Source: Algoriphagus sp. Y33 (GTDB taxonomy: Bacteria > Bacteroidota > Bacteroidia > Cytophagales > Cyclobacteriaceae). Taken from it: a stretch of DNA of 64,000 nt. The stretch lies in contig NZ_CP061947.1 in NCBI RefSeq assembly GCF_014838715.1, forward strand, positions 1,488,001 through 1,552,000. The letters run 5' to 3'. Numbering within the stretch: the first letter of the stretch is position 1; the number at the start of each line of letters is the position of its first letter. A model generated the notes under the pieces. That model did not search any database, had not been told where the DNA came from, and saw only the letters and a list, made by a program, of their open reading frames with translations. The translations under genes and the position numbers were made by a program. Shown here in pieces: positions 36,777 through 44,980 of the stretch.

Positions 36777-37529
36777 ATGCTTAGCAAAAATACAGTTAAG
36801 TTTATTAAATCCTTACATCAAAAGAAAATCCGAAATCAGGAGCAAAAGTTCTTTGTGGAAGGCGAAAAGAGTGTTTTAGAAGTACTTAGCTCCAGTTTTG
36901 GAGTAGAGTTACTTATTGCAACAGAATCTTTTTTCGAAAGGAATAGAATCCTAATTGAGAACTCGTGCCCCCAAGTGATTTTGGCTACGCAAAACCAACT
37001 GGAAAACCTTGGTCAATATCAAAGCAATGATAGTGCCTTAGCTGTTGTACACATGAAGTCTAACAGTCCTTTTGATTTTCCGGGAAATGAATTTGTAATT
37101 GGGCTTGATGATGTACGCGATCCCGGCAATCTTGGGACAATTATTAGAATTGCGGATTGGTATGGCATCAAAAATCTTGTGTTTTCACCGCAAACTGCAG
37201 ATTTTTATAATCCTAAGGTGATTCAATCCAGCATGGGGTCATTTACAAGGGTTAATTTTTTCTATGCAGATCTGGATAAAGTTTTTCGCCAATGGAATGT
37301 TCCCATCTATGGCGCATTTCTCCACGGTAAGAATGTCCATCAATTGCCGCAAATCTCTGCCGGAGTTATTCTAATGGGGAATGAGTCAAATGGCATTTCG
37401 GAGGAGTTGGGTGAACTTGTGACTGATAAAGTGACGATTCCGGGATTTGGCCAAGCGGAGTCTTTAAATGTGGCTATTGCAACTGCTATTCTTTGTGACA
37501 ATTTCAAACGATTAGCAATAAACAGTTAA
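36777..37529 (+). CDS. SpoU/TrmH-family RNA 2'-O-methyltransferase
   Basis: A 250-residue protein from the ATG at 36777 (MLSKNTVKFIKSLHQKK, the usual family start); an ATG at 36759 would add six residues. The N-terminal substrate-binding domain has the QKFFVEGEKSVLEVL pattern. The knotted SPOUT domain has motif 1 DDVRDPGNLGTIIRIADW, motif 2 ILMGNESNGIS and motif 3 VTIPGFGQAESLNVAIATAI. It transfers a methyl group from AdoMet to a ribose in tRNA or 23S rRNA; the target is not deducible. It is divergent from tamL with start codons only about 19 bp apart, then followed 7 bp later by the transporter gene. Confidence 0.9.
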   Translation: MLSKNTVKFIKSLHQKKIRNQEQKFFVEGEKSVLEVLSSSFGVELLIATESFFERNRILIENSCPQVILATQNQLENLGQYQSNDSALAVVHMKSNSPFDFPGNEFVIGLDDVRDPGNLGTIIRIADWYGIKNLVFSPQTADFYNPKVIQSSMGSFTRVNFFYADLDKVFRQWNVPIYGAFLHGKNVHQLPQISAGVILMGNESNGISEELGELVTDKVTIPGFGQAESLNVAIATAILCDNFKRLAINS

Positions 37530-37536
37530 CACTCGG

Positions 37537-38523
37537 ATGGTTCAAAAATTAGCGAAAACGCTGAATAAAGTAGGTATTAACGGTTTTTTGTTAGGTTTAT
37601 TTGCGGCGATTTTACTGGCCTGGATATTTCCTTTTGTAGGTTCTAATCAATCTCCCGTACCCTGGAAGCCTATTATCAATGTAGGGATTGGGTTAGTATT
37701 CTTTCTGTATGGTGTGAAACTTGATCCTGTTCAGCTGAAAGCAGGTTTGAGAAATTGGAAGCTGCATGTACTTATTCAGCTGACTACCTTTGTGATATTT
37801 CCACTGCTTGTGCTTGCGATCGTACCTTTTATGAGCTGGATCGACAAGGATTTCCAGTTGGGGATCACTTACCTTTCAGTACTTCCGTCTACGGTGAGCG
37901 CATCTGTGGTTATGGTTTCCATTGCTCATGGGAATATTCCAGGAGCTATATTCAATGCAAGTATTTCCAGCCTGCTCGGTGTGGTGATTACTCCCGCTTG
38001 GATGGGGATTTTGGCAGATTCTGCTGATATTGAGATGGATTTTATTCCTACTTTAGGGGAATTGTCGGTCAAGGTATTGCTTCCTGTGGTATTTGGGATT
38101 GTATCTCATAAGTGGCTTTTTCCGAAAATCAAAAAGCATCTCCCGGCACTCAAATACATAGATCAGACCGTGATTATGATCATCGTATTTACATCTTTTG
38201 CAGAATCCTTTTCCCGGCAGATTTTCTCTCCTTATAAGATGAGTGTCTTATTGGAAGTGGGAGCTACCATGTTGGGACTCTTTGTTCTGGTTTGGTTAGT
38301 TATCGAGGGATTATGCAGATTGTTGGGCTTCAGCTGGGAAGACCGTGTGACTGCGTTGTTTTGCGGTTCTAAAAAATCTTTAGTCCAAGGAGTGGTGATA
38401 GGAAAAGTGGTTTTCCCGGACCCAGCCATCTTGGGATTGGTTTTGCTTCCTGTGATGCTTTACCATATTCAGCAGCTTATCCTAGGCAGTTTTATTGCCT
38501 CCAGGTTTGCAAGAAGGGTTTGA
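37537..38523 (+). CDS. Bile acid:sodium symporter (BASS) family transporter
   Basis: A 328-residue membrane protein with nine to ten membrane segments. Family features are VGIGLVFFLYGVKLDPVQLK in the first half, the crossover segment LPSTVSASVVMVSIAHGN and the FCGSKKSLVQGVVIGKVVFP segment near the C-terminus. In this YfeH/SBF-like subgroup the substrate is usually an organic anion cotransported with sodium; which one is unknown. It lies 7 bp after the methyltransferase stop. Confidence 0.87.
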   Translation: MVQKLAKTLNKVGINGFLLGLFAAILLAWIFPFVGSNQSPVPWKPIINVGIGLVFFLYGVKLDPVQLKAGLRNWKLHVLIQLTTFVIFPLLVLAIVPFMSWIDKDFQLGITYLSVLPSTVSASVVMVSIAHGNIPGAIFNASISSLLGVVITPAWMGILADSADIEMDFIPTLGELSVKVLLPVVFGIVSHKWLFPKIKKHLPALKYIDQTVIMIIVFTSFAESFSRQIFSPYKMSVLLEVGATMLGLFVLVWLVIEGLCRLLGFSWEDRVTALFCGSKKSLVQGVVIGKVVFPDPAILGLVLLPVMLYHIQQLILGSFIASRFARRV

Positions 38524-38594
38524 GATTGACCTAGGTTTAGTATAGCGCACGTTTCCGGTTAATCAAAATTCAAAAGTCCTTGGAATAGGGTTTT

Positions 38595-39272
38595 TTAGTT
38601 AGACGGTCGTGTAATTTGGCTAAGCGTGACTTCTGGGCTAAATACTTCATTACTTTTGTTTAGAGCCCTGTCTTGAATTTCCACAGCAATTTGTAGCGTA
38701 TCATTTCTAAATATAGACTCCCAACCGGAAGAAAGCATTCCATATTTTATATTCCCCTCTACGGCTTGACCTTCTTCAGTGGTGAGTATTCTGGGAAAAC
38801 GTCCATTAAATGTAGTGTAAAAAGGGGGGTCTTGCCATCTGAACTCTGTAAATTGTCCGTTTCTCTTAATAAAGAACTTTATGAAAATGTTGAATTGGTT
38901 AGGGTTTTGCTTTACCCAAATAGTGTCATTTACTTTGACATTTCCTACCAAAGGGTTTACCAACCAATCCAGCTGGTTGTAAGATGGAGCATCGGGAGGC
39001 CTCGTGCTATAAGTGATCAATTCTCCTGCTGAAGTTCGCTGGAAATCAAATTCATGAAAGGGAGGGGCATTATCTGTACCCGATAAACCCAAATCTCCCT
39101 CTGCATCTTCGAAATCAATTCCAATAATCAATGAATCAGAACCTGAAGTAGGTGCGTATTCGATTGATTCAAAGGTGATTTTAGGGACTGAGGGAAAATT
39201 GTCCGGAGGATTGATACAGGCAGCTGCAAGAATCAGCAAAAAGAATATTCCTAAATAGCTTTTTAAACGCAT
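38595..39272 (-). CDS. Hypothetical lipoprotein
   Basis: A 225-residue protein with a lipoprotein signal (LLILAAAC, Cys19) followed by INPPDNFP. The mature part holds an acidic DFEDAEGDLGLSGTDNAPPF segment resembling Bacteroidota secreted proteins with calcium-like loops, and ends in beta-rich sequence. No family recognised. Probably exposed at the outer membrane. It is transcribed away from the LuxE-like gene. Confidence 0.65.
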   Translation of the reverse strand: MRLKSYLGIFFLLILAAACINPPDNFPSVPKITFESIEYAPTSGSDSLIIGIDFEDAEGDLGLSGTDNAPPFHEFDFQRTSAGELITYSTRPPDAPSYNQLDWLVNPLVGNVKVNDTIWVKQNPNQFNIFIKFFIKRNGQFTEFRWQDPPFYTTFNGRFPRILTTEEGQAVEGNIKYGMLSSGWESIFRNDTLQIAVEIQDRALNKSNEVFSPEVTLSQITRPSN

Positions 39273-39339
39273 AGGGCGAAAGTAAATTTACCACCAAATT
39301 AAACCAATACTTTGGTTGGTTGTTGCAAAATATAAAACG

Positions 39340-40335
39340 ATGCAGGATTTTAAAAGTTTTTCGGATAAGCTAAGTAAGTTGAAATCGGATGAATTCGAAA
39401 ATCTTGCGCTTGAACTTTTTCAATACCAGTCACAAGCTAATCCAATTTACAAGAAATATATTAAGGCCAGGCGAATAGATACGGAGTCTGTGAAAACTTT
39501 GGATCAAATCCCTTTCTTACCCATTCGGTTTTTTAAAGATCATAAAGTTGTATCTGGAAATGAAGAAGGTTATACTGATTTTTTCTCCAGCAGCGGAACT
39601 ACAGGTATGATCACCAGCCGTCATTATATCTGGTCAGAGGAGTGGTATTTGGCTCATGCCCAGCACATATTTGAAAGCAATTTCGGGAAGTTGAAAGAGT
39701 TTCATGTATTGGCACTTTTGCCTGCATATCTGGAAAGAAAAGGCAGTAGCCTAGTCAGTATGTCAGATCATTTTATTCGGGAAAGCAATTCTGGGCATTC
39801 TGGGTTTTATCTCTACAATCAGGATGAATTGCTGAATAAAATGCAAATGCTGGCAAAAGATGATCGAAAAATTCTATTGCTCGGTGTGACTTTTGCCCTG
39901 TTGGATTTAGCCGAATCGGGAAAGGATTTTACTTCACCACCAAATCTTATTGTCATGGAAACAGGTGGAATGAAGGGAAGGAGAAAGGAAATGATCCGGG
40001 AGGAGGTACACGATATTCTGAGGCCTTTTTTCGGTGTAGATGTCATACATTCTGAATACGGAATGACGGAATTGATGTCGCAGGCCTATTCTAAGGGCCA
40101 AGGAAAATATATACTTCCTAATTCTATGCGTATTATGCTTAGGGATGTGAATGATCCACTTTCCATTTCGCAGCGATCTCAGGGAGGAATCAATGTGATC
40201 GACTTGGCAAATTTCCATTCCTGTGCATTTCTGGAAACCCAGGATTTGGGAAGATTTGACGAAAATGGAATGCTGGAAGTTTTGGGGAGGTTTGACAACA
40301 GTGAAATAAGAGGGTGTAACCTCTTGGTGCAATAA
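39340..40335 (+). CDS. LuxE-like acyl-protein synthetase / adenylate-forming enzyme
   Basis: A 331-residue protein from the ATG at 39340 (the frame opens eight codons earlier). It resembles LuxE and phenylacetate-CoA ligase. FFSSSGTTGMITSRHYIWSE is the phosphate-binding SSGTTG loop, VIHSEYGMTELMSQAY is the adenylate-forming A5-like YGxTE motif, and DLGRFDENGMLEVLGRFDN is the hinge. Such enzymes activate a carboxylate as an adenylate. No lux or CoA-pathway genes are adjacent, so the substrate is unknown. Confidence 0.82.
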   Translation: MQDFKSFSDKLSKLKSDEFENLALELFQYQSQANPIYKKYIKARRIDTESVKTLDQIPFLPIRFFKDHKVVSGNEEGYTDFFSSSGTTGMITSRHYIWSEEWYLAHAQHIFESNFGKLKEFHVLALLPAYLERKGSSLVSMSDHFIRESNSGHSGFYLYNQDELLNKMQMLAKDDRKILLLGVTFALLDLAESGKDFTSPPNLIVMETGGMKGRRKEMIREEVHDILRPFFGVDVIHSEYGMTELMSQAYSKGQGKYILPNSMRIMLRDVNDPLSISQRSQGGINVIDLANFHSCAFLETQDLGRFDENGMLEVLGRFDNSEIRGCNLLVQ

Positions 40336-40389
40336 TTGCTATCTAAGGATTAATTGAACATATTTGAACTGCATATCTTAAATAACCAT

Positions 40390-40473
40390 GAAATCGAGCA
40401 TGTCGAAAGCGACACAGATGGATGATTATCCAGCTTGCAAGATTACTGTGACCTAAAAACAAATTATAAGCAC
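40390..40473 (+). repeat. Dispersed intergenic element, copy B, abutting a small lipoprotein start
   Basis: A shortened copy starting GAAATCGAGC and continuing CATGTCGAAAGCGACACA. It lacks the inner CTGCCTGAGGCAGACGG hairpin found in copies A and C and most of the CCCGAATC block. It ends AAACAAATTATAA exactly four bases before the ATG at 40474, the same spacing as in the other copies. Confidence 0.7.
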
Positions 40474-40593
40474 ATGAAAAAACTAGCCACTGCAGCATTG
40501 TTAATTGGGGTTTTAGCTTTAGGGGCTTGCGCTTCCAGCAAACCCTGCCCTGCATATGCGAAGGCACCCACATCTCAGGATGCCAATAGCTGA
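40474..40593 (+). CDS. 39-residue lipoprotein
   Basis: The sequence MKKLATAALLIGVLALGAC starts a textbook lipoprotein signal with Cys19 as the lipidation site. The mature peptide is only about 21 residues, with the pattern CASSKPCPAYAKAP. Small lipoproteins of this kind with a CPAY segment are familiar in Bacteroidota; no role is known. The ATG follows a dispersed element by four bases, and the stop runs directly into a terminator, so it is probably a monocistronic gene. Confidence 0.75.
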   Translation: MKKLATAALLIGVLALGACASSKPCPAYAKAPTSQDANS

Positions 40594-40595
40594 AA

Positions 40596-40630
40596 AAATA
40601 CGCTGACTTAATAGTCAGCGTATTTTTTTA
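40596..40630. terminator. Bidirectional terminator between the small lipoprotein and the NtrC-like gene
   Basis: A perfect 12-bp stem AAATACGCTGAC / GTCAGCGTATTT with a TTAATA loop and a T-run on the right and A-run on the left. The stop codon of the convergent regulator gene is in the loop. Confidence 0.9.
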
Positions 40631-41765
40631 TATCCTCTAAGCTGATCTCGGGCTCTCCCAAAATCACCAGTCTTTCTACTACGTTTCGAAGTTCACGGAT
40701 ATTTCCAGTCCAGGGATACTCTTGCAATTTTGCCAGTGCAGCTTTGCTTATGCTTTTTTTAGCATCTCCATTCTCTTGGGATATGTCGTCCAAAAATTTA
40801 TTTACTAGCAAAGGAATATCATCTTTTCGATCTTTCAACGCGGGAACTTGTATCAAAATTACACTTAGTCTATGGTACAAATCCTCACGGAATCTGTTCT
40901 CCTCAATCTCTTTTTTTAAGTCCTTATTGGTCGCTGCCAACACACGAACATCTACTTTGATATCTTTATCTGAACCTACGCGATTGATCAGGTTTTCCTG
41001 AAGTGCGCGAAGTACTTTAGATTGGGCGGAAAGGGACATATCACCGATTTCGTCTAGAAACAGCGTGCCTCCCTGTGCCTGTTCAAATTTTCCCTGACGC
41101 AGCTTATGAGCTGAGGTAAAAGCTCCTTTTTCATGTCCAAAAAGTTCACTTTCAATTAGTTCTGAAGGGATAGCTGCACAGTTCACGGCTACAAAGGGCT
41201 CAGAGGATCTATTGCTTTTCGCATGCACCCAGTGAGCTACAAGTTCCTTGCCTGTACCATTTGGACCGGTGATTAGAACTCTGGCATCCGTAGGAGCTAC
41301 TTTCTCGATGGTTTCTTTGACTTGATGTATGGCGGCAGATTCTCCTACCATATCCAGCTTCTTGGAAAGCTTCTTTTTCAATACTTTTGTTTCTGTAACG
41401 AGATTTTTCTTGTCCAGCGCATTACGGACAGTCAATAGAAGACGGTTAAGATCCGGTGGTTTGGGTATGAAGTCAAATGCGCCTTTTTTGGTAGCTTCTA
41501 CAGCAGTTTCTATACTTCCATGTGCCGAGATCATAATGAATTGCGGCGATTTCTCCAGTGCTTTGGCCTTTTCCAATACTTCTATGCCGTCCATTTTGGG
41601 CATTTTTACATCACAGAGTACCAGATCAAAGTCTTCTTCCTGCAATTTGGCTAAGCCTTCTTCGCCATCTTGGGCTTCGGTAACACTGTATTTCTCGTAT
41701 TCTAGAATTTCACGTAATGTAGCGCGGATGACTTTCTCGTCATCAATGATCAGTATTTTTGACAT
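40608..41765 (-). CDS. NtrC-family response regulator with receiver and AAA+ domains but no DNA-binding domain
   Basis: A 385-residue protein from the ATG at 41765. The REC domain (1-120) has the phosphoacceptor Asp52 in VLCDVKMP, and ISAHG and KPPD supply the Thr/Ser and Lys positions. The AAA+ domain has Walker A GPNGTGKELV, the sigma-54 contact loop as GAFTSA rather than GAFTGA, Walker B GGTLFLDEIGDM and the sensor region WTGNIRELRNVVERL. The protein then stops at DIKKYADY, about 15 residues after the AAA+ lid, so the usual Fis-type HTH is absent. No partner kinase is adjacent. Confidence 0.9.
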   Translation of the reverse strand: MSKILIIDDEKVIRATLREILEYEKYSVTEAQDGEEGLAKLQEEDFDLVLCDVKMPKMDGIEVLEKAKALEKSPQFIMISAHGSIETAVEATKKGAFDFIPKPPDLNRLLLTVRNALDKKNLVTETKVLKKKLSKKLDMVGESAAIHQVKETIEKVAPTDARVLITGPNGTGKELVAHWVHAKSNRSSEPFVAVNCAAIPSELIESELFGHEKGAFTSAHKLRQGKFEQAQGGTLFLDEIGDMSLSAQSKVLRALQENLINRVGSDKDIKVDVRVLAATNKDLKKEIEENRFREDLYHRLSVILIQVPALKDRKDDIPLLVNKFLDDISQENGDAKKSISKAALAKLQEYPWTGNIRELRNVVERLVILGEPEISLEDIKKYADY

Positions 41766-41786
41766 AGTTCTAATATAAAACAAAAA

Positions 41787-42202
41787 AGTGCAAGTCTATA
41801 AGCCGGGTTCTGTTTCCTCTTCCGTTTCCGGGATTGGTTTCCTGTCATTTATCTAGCCCCGACTTTGCAATCGGGATCCATCGATCTACCCATTCCGCAT
41901 AAAAGCGAGCAACTTTTCCCGGAACTAAATCCGGCGCGGAACCTATTTGATCTTTCAACCCATAAGGTTTGCCTTGCTCCCGATGTCACCATCGGGACGG
42001 TGGGCTCTTACCCCACCATTTCACCCTTACCTTCGACAAGATCAGGGCAAGCCCCGAAGCCGAATGGCGGTATATTTTCTGTGGCACTGGCTGTAAACTG
42101 ACCGTCACCGATCAGCCCCCTTCCCGTTAGGAAGTATGGTGCTCTATGTAGCCCGGACTTTCCTCTCTCCTATAAATGGGACAGCGACAAGACGACTTGC
42201 AC
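41787..42202 (-). ncRNA. rnpB: RNase P RNA
   Basis: Read on the minus strand, the 5' part contains the P4-proximal AGAGAGGAAAGTCCGGGC, the universally conserved CR-I region. The 3' end is ACAGAACCCGGCTTATAGAC followed by TTGC, the conserved 3' strand pairing with the GCAAGTCGTC 5' end. Between are GC-rich arms such as CCCGA..TCGGG. Length of about 415 nt fits bacterial type A. This is the catalytic subunit that matures tRNA 5' ends. The NtrC-like gene starts 21 bp after its 3' end on the same strand. Confidence 0.95.
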
Positions 42203-42369
42203 GTTGCAAAGTACGGTAAATTCCGGTTATCGGTTTTGATAAATATCCTTAAAGATAGCAAAGCAAGACAGGTGATTATTTAAGTACTTCTTTTTCTGTG
42301 TCATTTCGTCCATCTTTTTCCAATGACTAGGGTTTGATTGCTTAACTTTGCAGGCTAAAAAAGAAAACC

Positions 42370-42933
42370 ATGATAATAGTAGGGGATACTGTGCTTTCGG
42401 ACGATATTAAAGAGAATTTTTTCGTCTGTGATCTAGAGGCTTGCAAGGGCGCTTGCTGTGTGGAAGGCGATGCAGGAGCTCCTTTGGAAGATGAGGAAAC
42501 TAAGATCATCGAGGATATTTACCCGATTGTCAAAGATTACATTACAGAAGAAGGTCGACAGGCAATTGCTAAGCAAGGAACGTGGGTGATTGACAAGGAC
42601 GGTGATAAAGGTACACCCACCATAGGAGACAATCGGGAATGTGCTTACGCCCTTTATGATGATCGTGGGATTCTGAAATGTGGCATAGAGCAGGCTTATC
42701 TGGATGGAAAAATCTCTTGGAAAAAACCAATTAGCTGCCACATGTACCCAATCCGTGTCACCAAATATGATCAGTTTGAAGCGCTGAATTATGATCGCTG
42801 GCATATTTGTGATCCAGCATGCCAGCTCGGTTCCAGCCTGAAAATCCCGATCTACAAATTCTTGAAAGATGCTCTGACCAGAAAATATGGCGAGGCTTGG
42901 TATGCGGAATTGCTTCAGGAGATTGAAGGGTAA
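42370..42933 (+). CDS. DUF3109 family cysteine-rich protein
   Basis: A 187-residue protein matching DUF3109 throughout. It has the [20 protein letters not shown] cluster at about 20-40, [31 protein letters not shown] and the closing HICDPAC motif. The eight or so conserved cysteines recall YkgJ-type CxxxCC proteins, which probably bind zinc or an iron-sulfur cluster. Function unknown. It stands alone, 167 bp beyond the 5' end of rnpB and divergent from it. Confidence 0.85.
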   Translation: MIIVGDTVLSDDIKENFFVCDLEACKGACCVEGDAGAPLEDEETKIIEDIYPIVKDYITEEGRQAIAKQGTWVIDKDGDKGTPTIGDNRECAYALYDDRGILKCGIEQAYLDGKISWKKPISCHMYPIRVTKYDQFEALNYDRWHICDPACQLGSSLKIPIYKFLKDALTRKYGEAWYAELLQEIEG

Positions 42934-43077
42934 TATGATGTGAATTTTGGAATTTTAGTAGTGCTCATACGGTAAGGGATTGAAAGGTAAAGCTGTGGGT
43001 GGTATAGATTGGAGTATTTTCTAACCATTCGAGTTACTTCTCTTAAGAAGAAAGGATTTCTATTTCCCTACGCCTAA

Positions 43078-43107
43078 AAAACCTGTGAAGAAATTTCCCC
43101 AGGTTTT
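43078..43107. terminator. Probable terminator between DUF3109 and acyltransferase genes
   Basis: AAAACCTG / CAGGTTTT, an 8-bp stem with an A-run before and T residues after. It lies between two convergent genes and could serve both. Confidence 0.55.
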
Positions 43108-43126
43108 ACTTTTGTCAATTCATAAT

Positions 43127-44209
43127 TTATCTTTTATGAGGGATGGAATAGTACTTTATTCCAAATAGAGGCCTGATAAAAGGTATCCTTCGTATCAATT
43201 CGAATGCGCCAAAACTACCTGCAAACGTCACCAATAAAACCAATCCAACCTGTAATTGAACAGGAATTACCAACGGAAATACCCAAAGGGATCCCAAATA
43301 CAAGAACAGCATATGCAGTATATATATGGGATAGGCAGCTTCACTCAGATAGGACAGGGTCTTGCTTGGTCCTTTAAGGTAGAGACTACCAAAGGCGAAA
43401 ACAGTTAAAATCCAAAAAAATGATTCAATCGACAATAAATAGGCAGGAGGGAAGCTGGTAATGAGGGGGATTATTCTGGCTACAAACAACAGCAATCCAG
43501 CTAGTAGGAATACCCATCGATACGTTTGGATCATTTTCCAAAAACCGTCTCCACTGAGGACAAAGCAAAAACCAAAAAAGAATGCGAGAAGCCCCAAAAC
43601 AAATCCGTGCAAGGTCATCGCATAGAGTTCGAAAGGAAAGGGATTGATCAAAACTGATTCTGCCACGAAAGCAGCTAACACAGGCACAAGTCCCCAAGGT
43701 TTGCTAAGAGCTTTTTTGAGCCAAGATATTAGCTTACCTGATTCATTTTTTTTGATCAGGTAGAAGACCGGAGATAAAAGAATCACATAGCTAAAGATGT
43801 TTCCCAAAAACCAAAGGTGCCCCGGATTCCATGAATACTTTAGATCCATCCCATAGTACAAACGCCAAACAAGTAGGTGTAGAGGGACAATTGCGAACAT
43901 GCCAAACACATAGGGTAATAGAATTCTTCTGGTTCGTTCCCATATCAGCTGGCTCCAATTGCGGGACTGCATGGCAAAATATAGCCCCATTCCTGAAACG
44001 AAAAACAGGAGTGGGATTCTCCAGATGTTCAGAAGAGCCATGGGCCACCACAAGGCAGCCCAAGGTTCTTTTGAAGTAATGAAGCCGATCATTCTGCCCC
44101 AGGACTGAAATCCTATGGAAACATGATAGATCAGGAGCAGGCCGATTGCTATCACCCTCAACCAATCAATATCGTATCGTCTACCACTATTTTGCGTTGG
44201 GTTTTCCAT
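43127..44209 (-). CDS. Acyltransferase 3 family membrane protein
   Basis: A 360-residue inner membrane protein with ten or so membrane segments. The N-terminus RRYDIDWLRVIAIGLLLIYH gives the conserved RxxxxDxLR and catalytic His of the acyltransferase-3 family, and LLFFVSGMGLYFA follows. The NPGHLWFLGNIFSYV segment is also typical. These enzymes O-acylate sugars or lipids. The acceptor is unknown. It starts 4 bp after the ankyrin lipoprotein's stop, so the two are cotranscribed. Confidence 0.85.
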   Translation of the reverse strand: MENPTQNSGRRYDIDWLRVIAIGLLLIYHVSIGFQSWGRMIGFITSKEPWAALWWPMALLNIWRIPLLFFVSGMGLYFAMQSRNWSQLIWERTRRILLPYVFGMFAIVPLHLLVWRLYYGMDLKYSWNPGHLWFLGNIFSYVILLSPVFYLIKKNESGKLISWLKKALSKPWGLVPVLAAFVAESVLINPFPFELYAMTLHGFVLGLLAFFFGFCFVLSGDGFWKMIQTYRWVFLLAGLLLFVARIIPLITSFPPAYLLSIESFFWILTVFAFGSLYLKGPSKTLSYLSEAAYPIYILHMLFLYLGSLWVFPLVIPVQLQVGLVLLVTFAGSFGAFELIRRIPFIRPLFGIKYYSIPHKR

Positions 44210-44213
44210 GAGA

Positions 44214-44765
44214 TCAGCTCAGCATTTTTGCGATTTCCGGTCTGATTTTCTCAAGATAGGCATAGTCCAGTTTGAGACCCATGGGTTCCAACATTCCGCC
44301 CATGACGTCATAGACTTCTTTTACATCGGCAAATGGCGACGCTACATTATCATAAGCTGTGGTACCGTATTTATTTTTGATTGTTTTGTCCGCATTCTTA
44401 TCCAACAACAGCCGGACTATCTCAGGACGTCCAAAAAAAGCCGCGGAAATTAATGCGGTGGAGCCGTCATTGTTTTGGAAGTTAATGTCTGCTCCTGCAT
44501 CCAAAAGCAAGACGGCCATATCTTTTTTTCCAAAGATGGCTGCCGTGATTAATGGGCTTGAGCCCCCAAAAGGATCTTTTTCATTAAGGTTGCTTCCGGC
44601 TGCGATATGCTGTTTTACAGCTTCCGTATTATCGGTAACTACTGCTGTGTGCAAGTCTATGTCGGGAGCGCCTTCTTTTTTTGAAGATGTACCACAGGAG
44701 GCTAACAGGAGCATTGCCATGATAAACGTGGTGAAAATCTGGGATTGAAATACAAGTTTTTGCAT
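44214..44765 (-). CDS. Ankyrin-repeat lipoprotein
   Basis: A 183-residue protein from the ATG at 44765. MLLLASCGTSSKKEG supplies a lipobox with Cys near residue 22. Three ankyrin repeats follow at about 35-140: DIDLHTAVVTDNTEAVKQHI, GGSSPLITAAIFGKKDMAVL and DGSTALISAAFFGRPEIVRL, plus a partial fourth KYGTTAYDNVASPF. It is probably a periplasm-facing protein-binding lipoprotein. It forms an operon with the acyltransferase gene 4 bp downstream. Confidence 0.85.
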   Translation of the reverse strand: MQKLVFQSQIFTTFIMAMLLLASCGTSSKKEGAPDIDLHTAVVTDNTEAVKQHIAAGSNLNEKDPFGGSSPLITAAIFGKKDMAVLLLDAGADINFQNNDGSTALISAAFFGRPEIVRLLLDKNADKTIKNKYGTTAYDNVASPFADVKEVYDVMGGMLEPMGLKLDYAYLEKIRPEIAKMLS

Positions 44766-44980
44766 AGGAATTTTGTTTTGTATGAATAGCACAAAGTAAA
44801 ACAACCGGTCATGGCCGGACTAAACAGCCATGCTTCCAAAAGCATAAGCATTTACCGTTTGAATATCAATTATGGCGCAGCGATATAAAAAATGATGCAA
44901 AAAGCCTAAATTCAGCACTTAGATAGGGGTTTTAACGTGGTTGGCTAAATTTTTATAGCGATTTATAATTAAAGAATAGT

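Noticed and set aside
41865..42101. 78-codon frame between the NtrC-like gene and DUF3109
   Set aside because: It lies antisense inside RNase P RNA.
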